A DNA stretch of 8,946 bases from Novosphingobium sp. UBA6722. GTDB taxonomy: Bacteria; Pseudomonadota; Alphaproteobacteria; Sphingomonadales; Sphingomonadaceae. The stretch spans positions 64,655-73,600 of the forward strand of contig DKII01000015.1 of NCBI GenBank assembly GCA_002454125.1, read 5' to 3'. The translations under genes and the position numbers were made by a program. Below, piece after piece: positions 6,668 through 8,946 of the stretch. Position 1 is the first letter of the stretch. The number at the start of each line of letters is the position of its first letter. The notes under the pieces were generated by a model. The model was not told the DNA's origin. It saw only the letters and a list, made by a program, of their open reading frames with translations, and searched no databases.

Positions 6668-6696
6668 TTGTTTCGCGGCTGCACAATGCCTATATT
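6668..6696 (+). promoter_or_regulatory. candidate hspQ promoter
   Basis: TTGTTT (6668-6673) and TATATT (6691-6696, 5/6 to the -10 consensus) are separated by exactly 17 bp. The expected transcription start, about 7 bp after the -10, is 6703-6704, which is the A of the best ATG of hspQ. The -35 matches only its TTG, so support comes mainly from the -10 and the spacing. Confidence 0.5.
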
Positions 6697-6703
6697 GCCC
6701 AAG

Positions 6704-7084
6704 ATGGAACGGGCGACCTTCTTTTCTCCGCAGGCTGGCAAGCATGTCGACGCCCCGCAGCGCGCCAAGGCGCGGTTCGGGATCGGCGATGTGGTGCGCC
6801 ACCGCGTGTTCGATTTCCGCGGCGTGGTCTTCGATATCGATCCGGTCTTCGCCAACAGCGAGGAATGGTACGAATCGATCCCCAAGGAAGTGCGGCCGCA
6901 TCGCGAACAGCCGTTCTACCACCTCCTCGCCGAGAATGGGGACAGCAGCTATGTCGCCTATGTCAGCCAGCAGAACCTGCTGGCCGATGGCGATGGCGGC
7001 CCGGTCGATCATCCCTCGCTGGATGAATTGTTCGAGGATTTCCGGAACGGGCGCTATCGCCTGCGCCGTTCAATGTCGCACTGA
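6704..7084 (+). CDS. hspQ: heat-shock protein HspQ / YccV-like hemimethylated-DNA-binding protein
   Basis: This 126-residue protein belongs to the HspQ (YccV) family, known in enterobacteria as a heat-shock protein that affects Lon-dependent degradation and binds hemimethylated DNA. The family core spans about 23-107: ARFGIGDVVRHRVFDFRGVVFDIDP, then EEWYESIP, the segment QPFYHLLAENG, and YVAYVSQQNL. The C-terminus (PVDHPSLDELFEDFRNGRYRLRRS) is also typical. It is cytosolic and has no signal peptide. The start is uncertain: ATG at 6704 gives the expected length; ATG at 6686 and TTG at 6668 would add 6 and 12 residues. None has a ribosome binding site, and a promoter-like element ends just before 6704, so a leaderless start there is favoured. 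It converges with the Pr6Pr gene with a 7-nt gap. Confidence 0.9.
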   Translation: MERATFFSPQAGKHVDAPQRAKARFGIGDVVRHRVFDFRGVVFDIDPVFANSEEWYESIPKEVRPHREQPFYHLLAENGDSSYVAYVSQQNLLADGDGGPVDHPSLDELFEDFRNGRYRLRRSMSH

Positions 7085-7091
7085 GCGCTCC

Positions 7092-7718
7092 TCAGCCGAG
7101 CCGCCGGTCGATCCACACGGCCAGCCAGCCAACCAGCACGAAGCCCAAGGCGATTGCCGCCATGTTGCCGATTGCGGCGGCCCAGCCGAACGTGTCGACA
7201 TCCATAAAGAAGTAGGGGTAGCGCGCTGGGGTCCCGGCCGGCTCAAACTGCGCGCGGGTTATGACATAGGCAGCGTAGGCGAGCGGATAGAGTGCCCAGG
7301 CGAGCGGTGAGCGCCAGCTTAGCCGGCCGTGCGGGGCAAAGACCAGCCACCACAGCGGCACGGCCAACGGCACGATCACGTGATGGACCTTGTCCCCCAG
7401 ATAGTCAGCCCAGGTCGCGTGCTGCAGCCCGGGCAGCAGCAGATTGAAGACCAGCCCGACCAATACGATCGCCAGCATCACTCCGCCCTCCAGCAGCGGC
7501 GAGACCGACAGCGAACCGCGCCAGGCGATGCGGGCGAAGACCGCCCCGATCGCCAGATTGGTCAGGATCGTGAAGAACCGGCCAAGCCACCACAGCGCGC
7601 CGAGCAGGCCGCCCTGCTTGTCGAGATTGCCCAGTACCGGCGGGATCATCGCCAGCAGGGTCGCTGCCGCAATGATTGCGGCGGTCAGCCGGGCCCAGCT
7701 CTCCCGGCTCCGTGGCAT
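7092..7718 (-). CDS. Pr6Pr-type six-helix membrane protein, function unknown
   Basis: A 208-residue integral membrane protein with six predicted helices at about 10-29, 44-66, 75-96, 111-129, 138-155 and 180-203. The phrases RFFTILTNL (47-55), HHVIVPLAVPLWW (112-124) and YPYFFMDVDTFGW (167-179) are typical of the Pr6Pr family, named for conserved proline-rich membrane helices; no biochemical role is established. Conserved H112/H113 and the acidic D173/D175 pair lie near helix ends and could be functional. Its ATG overlaps the stop of the upstream permease gene (TGATG, 7716-7720), so translation is likely coupled and the two proteins may be made in fixed ratio. That does not prove a shared function. 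The rightward hspQ gene ends 7 nt away, and no separate terminator is visible in that gap. Confidence 0.85.
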   Translation of the reverse strand: MPRSRESWARLTAAIIAAATLLAMIPPVLGNLDKQGGLLGALWWLGRFFTILTNLAIGAVFARIAWRGSLSVSPLLEGGVMLAIVLVGLVFNLLLPGLQHATWADYLGDKVHHVIVPLAVPLWWLVFAPHGRLSWRSPLAWALYPLAYAAYVITRAQFEPAGTPARYPYFFMDVDTFGWAAAIGNMAAIALGFVLVGWLAVWIDRRLG

Positions 7719-8608
7719 CAGCCCTTCAGCTTCCAGCCGCTGCGCAGCAGGCCATAGACCAGGCCGGCCAGCGCCAGGTTGAGCACGCCCAGCCCCAGCG
7801 CGCCGTGCAGCACGGCCAGGTTGGTATCGCCAATGTCGCTCTGTCCCAGGAAGCCGAAGCGGAAGCCCGAGATCACGTAGAAGAACGGGTTCAGGCGGCT
7901 GATCGTCTGGAACAGCGGCGCCAGGTTATCGATCACATAAAACGTGCCAGACAACAGCGAGAGCGGCGCGATCACGAAGTTGGTGACGGCCGCATTATGA
8001 TCGAACTTTTCCGCCCAGAGCGAGGTCAGCAGGCCGACCGTGGCCAGCATTATCGCCCCCATCAGTCCGAACCAGGCAATCGCCCAGGGGTGCGCGAAGG
8101 TCAGGTGCACCCCTGGCCACAGCAGCATTGCGCCATAGAGCGCCAGGCCAACCAACACCGCGCGGGTCACCGCCGCGCCGATCAGCGCCAGCATCAGTTC
8201 GGCATTGGACAGCGGCGGCATCAGGTAATCGATGATCGTGCCCTGGATCTTCCCGGCCAGGAAACTGAAGCTCGAATTGGCGAAGGCATTCTGCATCATG
8301 CCCATCACGATCAGGCCCGGGGCGATGAAGGTGGCAAAATTGACGCCCAGCAACATCCGGCCTTCGCGGCCCATGGCAACGGTGAAGATCACCAGGAACA
8401 GCAGCGTTGTTATCGCCGGGGCCCAGATCGTCTGGGTCTGCACCTTGAAAAACCGGCGCACTTCCTTCATATAGAGCGTCCACAGCCCCAACCGGTTGAA
8501 CCGGTGGAATACGGGCACTCCCTGGGCCGGAAATGTGCTTTGTCCCAGACCCGCATCGGGCTTCTGGGCAGCGGCGTTGACGCTGGGGGATACAAGTTGA
8601 TCGGCCAT
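7718..8608 (-). CDS. ABC-2 type transporter permease (YadH/NodJ-like)
   Basis: This 296-residue protein is the membrane half of an ABC-2 exporter. A cytosolic N-terminus of about 60 residues carries an amphipathic segment (LWTLYMKEVRRFFKV, 42-56). Helices follow at about 61-79, 91-109, 136-163, 174-196, 208-226 and 265-288. The family signature region is APLSLLSGTFYVIDNLAPLF (214-233) with LNPFFYVISGFRFGFLG (239-255). The start is ATG at 8608, which suits family length; the open frame continues upstream to 8893 but would run through the divergent gcrA. No clear ribosome binding site precedes it; a small hairpin sits there instead. No ABC ATPase is adjacent in the window, although YadH-type permeases usually pair with a YadG-type ATPase. 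The substrate is unknown. Confidence 0.9.
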   Translation of the reverse strand: MADQLVSPSVNAAAQKPDAGLGQSTFPAQGVPVFHRFNRLGLWTLYMKEVRRFFKVQTQTIWAPAITTLLFLVIFTVAMGREGRMLLGVNFATFIAPGLIVMGMMQNAFANSSFSFLAGKIQGTIIDYLMPPLSNAELMLALIGAAVTRAVLVGLALYGAMLLWPGVHLTFAHPWAIAWFGLMGAIMLATVGLLTSLWAEKFDHNAAVTNFVIAPLSLLSGTFYVIDNLAPLFQTISRLNPFFYVISGFRFGFLGQSDIGDTNLAVLHGALGLGVLNLALAGLVYGLLRSGWKLKG

Positions 8609-8623
8609 GATAGGGCGACTATC
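8609..8623. repeat. short inverted repeat touching the permease start codon
   Basis: GATAG-GGCGA-CTATC has perfect 5-bp arms and a 5-nt loop and directly abuts the ATG of the permease gene at 8608. On the minus strand it takes the place where a ribosome binding site would be expected, and its distal arm reads GATAGT, a weak -10-like sequence with TTGCCA 15 bp upstream. It could be an operator or promoter part, or chance. Confidence 0.3.
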
Positions 8624-8665
8624 GGCAGGTCGCACGAATGGCAAGCGCAAGGCCCCACAGAAGGG

Positions 8666-8682
8666 GTGACAGGGAAGTGACA
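8666..8682 (+). repeat. direct repeat GTGACA with 11-bp period before gcrA
   Basis: GTGACA occurs at 8666-8671 and 8677-8682, one helical turn apart, within the last 22 bases before the gcrA start. The flanks are also alike (GGG and GAA precede the copies). It overlaps the region of the gcrA ribosome binding site (AGGGAAG, 8671-8677), so a protein bound there could affect expression. It is short enough to be chance. Confidence 0.3.
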
Positions 8683-8687
8683 CGGGC

Positions 8688-8946
8688 ATGAGCTGGACCG
8701 ACGAACGGATCGAAAAACTGACCAAGATGTGGGAAGGCGGCGCGACCGCCAGCCAGATCGCCGAGGAACTCGGCGGGGTCAGCCGCAATGCCGTCATCGG
8801 CAAGGCGCACCGCCTTGGCCTGAAGGCCCGTCCCAGCCCGGTCAAGCCGAACGAAAAGGAAGCCGCGCCCGCTCCGGCACCGCGCGCACCCAAGGCTGAG
8901 GCTGCGCCTCGCCCCGCACCCGCGCCGCGTCCGGCCCCGGCCGCTG
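8688..8946 (+). CDS. gcrA: GcrA cell-cycle regulator, N-terminal part (cut by window edge)
   Basis: The first 86 residues of GcrA, an alphaproteobacterial transcription factor that binds sigma-70 and acts at promoters carrying the GANTC sites methylated by CcrM. Residues 1-46 are the conserved helix-turn-helix domain: SWTDERIEKLTKMWEGG, then ASQIAEELG and RNAVIGKAHRLGL. From about residue 47 the sequence becomes a low-complexity linker rich in Ala, Pro and Lys/Arg, as in other members, before the C-terminal sigma-interacting domain that lies beyond the window. The ATG at 8688 begins exactly at the conserved MSWTDE start and is preceded by AGGGAAG at a spacing of 10 bases. It is divergent from the permease gene with a 79-nt spacer. 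Full-length relatives are roughly 170-230 residues. Confidence 0.95.
   Translation, partial: MSWTDERIEKLTKMWEGGATASQIAEELGGVSRNAVIGKAHRLGLKARPSPVKPNEKEAAPAPAPRAPKAEAAPRPAPAPRPAPAA

Noticed and set aside
7676..8680. Plus-strand open frame (334 codons) opposite the ABC permease
   Set aside because: The reverse strand encodes a permease with correct membrane helices and signature; this frame has a composition typical of an antisense shadow (Gln, His and Arg rich).
8609..8893. 95-residue extension of the ABC permease
   Set aside because: It would run through the conserved N-terminus of gcrA and has no membrane or transporter features.

Overview
The window looks like chromosomal DNA of a GC-rich alphaproteobacterium, most likely of the order Sphingomonadales (Novosphingobium, Sphingobium or Erythrobacteraceae type). 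This rests on the N-terminus of a GcrA cell-cycle regulator at the right edge, an alphaproteobacterial-style HspQ, a TonB-dependent receptor with the sphingomonad-type TonB box DEIVVTAQKR, and high GC with strong codon bias. The placement was inferred by reading the proteins; no search was run.

Left part (1-6372) is a catabolic-looking cluster arranged around one divergent control region. Leftward run the alkyl-sulfatase-type metallo-beta-lactamase enzyme (1170-3152), a small winged-helix regulator (626-1072) and the start of a TonB-dependent receptor (1-441, cut by the window edge). Rightward runs a tight three-gene operon: a GMC-family FAD alcohol dehydrogenase (3271-4890), an enoyl-CoA hydratase (4887-5687, ATGA overlap) and a nitroreductase-family flavoenzyme (5689-6372, 1-nt gap). 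A plausible joint role is that the receptor imports a sulfated or amphipathic substrate, the secreted sulfatase removes the sulfate ester in the periplasm, the GMC enzyme oxidises the released alcohol, and the hydratase acts on a CoA-bound intermediate. The enzyme families are clear. The pathway is inference, and no aldehyde dehydrogenase or acyl-CoA ligase is in the window.

The 118-nt divergent spacer (3153-3270) holds the most distinctive non-coding signal: a perfect 10-bp inverted repeat (arms centred 21 bp apart) next to a self-complementary TTATAA that can serve as the -10 core in both directions.

Right part (6373-8946) is core-genome-like: a tRNA-Ser(CGA) on the minus strand with a good intrinsic terminator; hspQ on the plus strand, possibly translated from a leaderless mRNA; a two-gene minus-strand unit with a TGATG overlap (an ABC-2 permease followed by a Pr6Pr-type membrane protein); and the divergent gcrA, cut by the right edge. 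No gene-free stretch exceeds 300 bases. No insertion sequence, CRISPR array or rRNA was seen.
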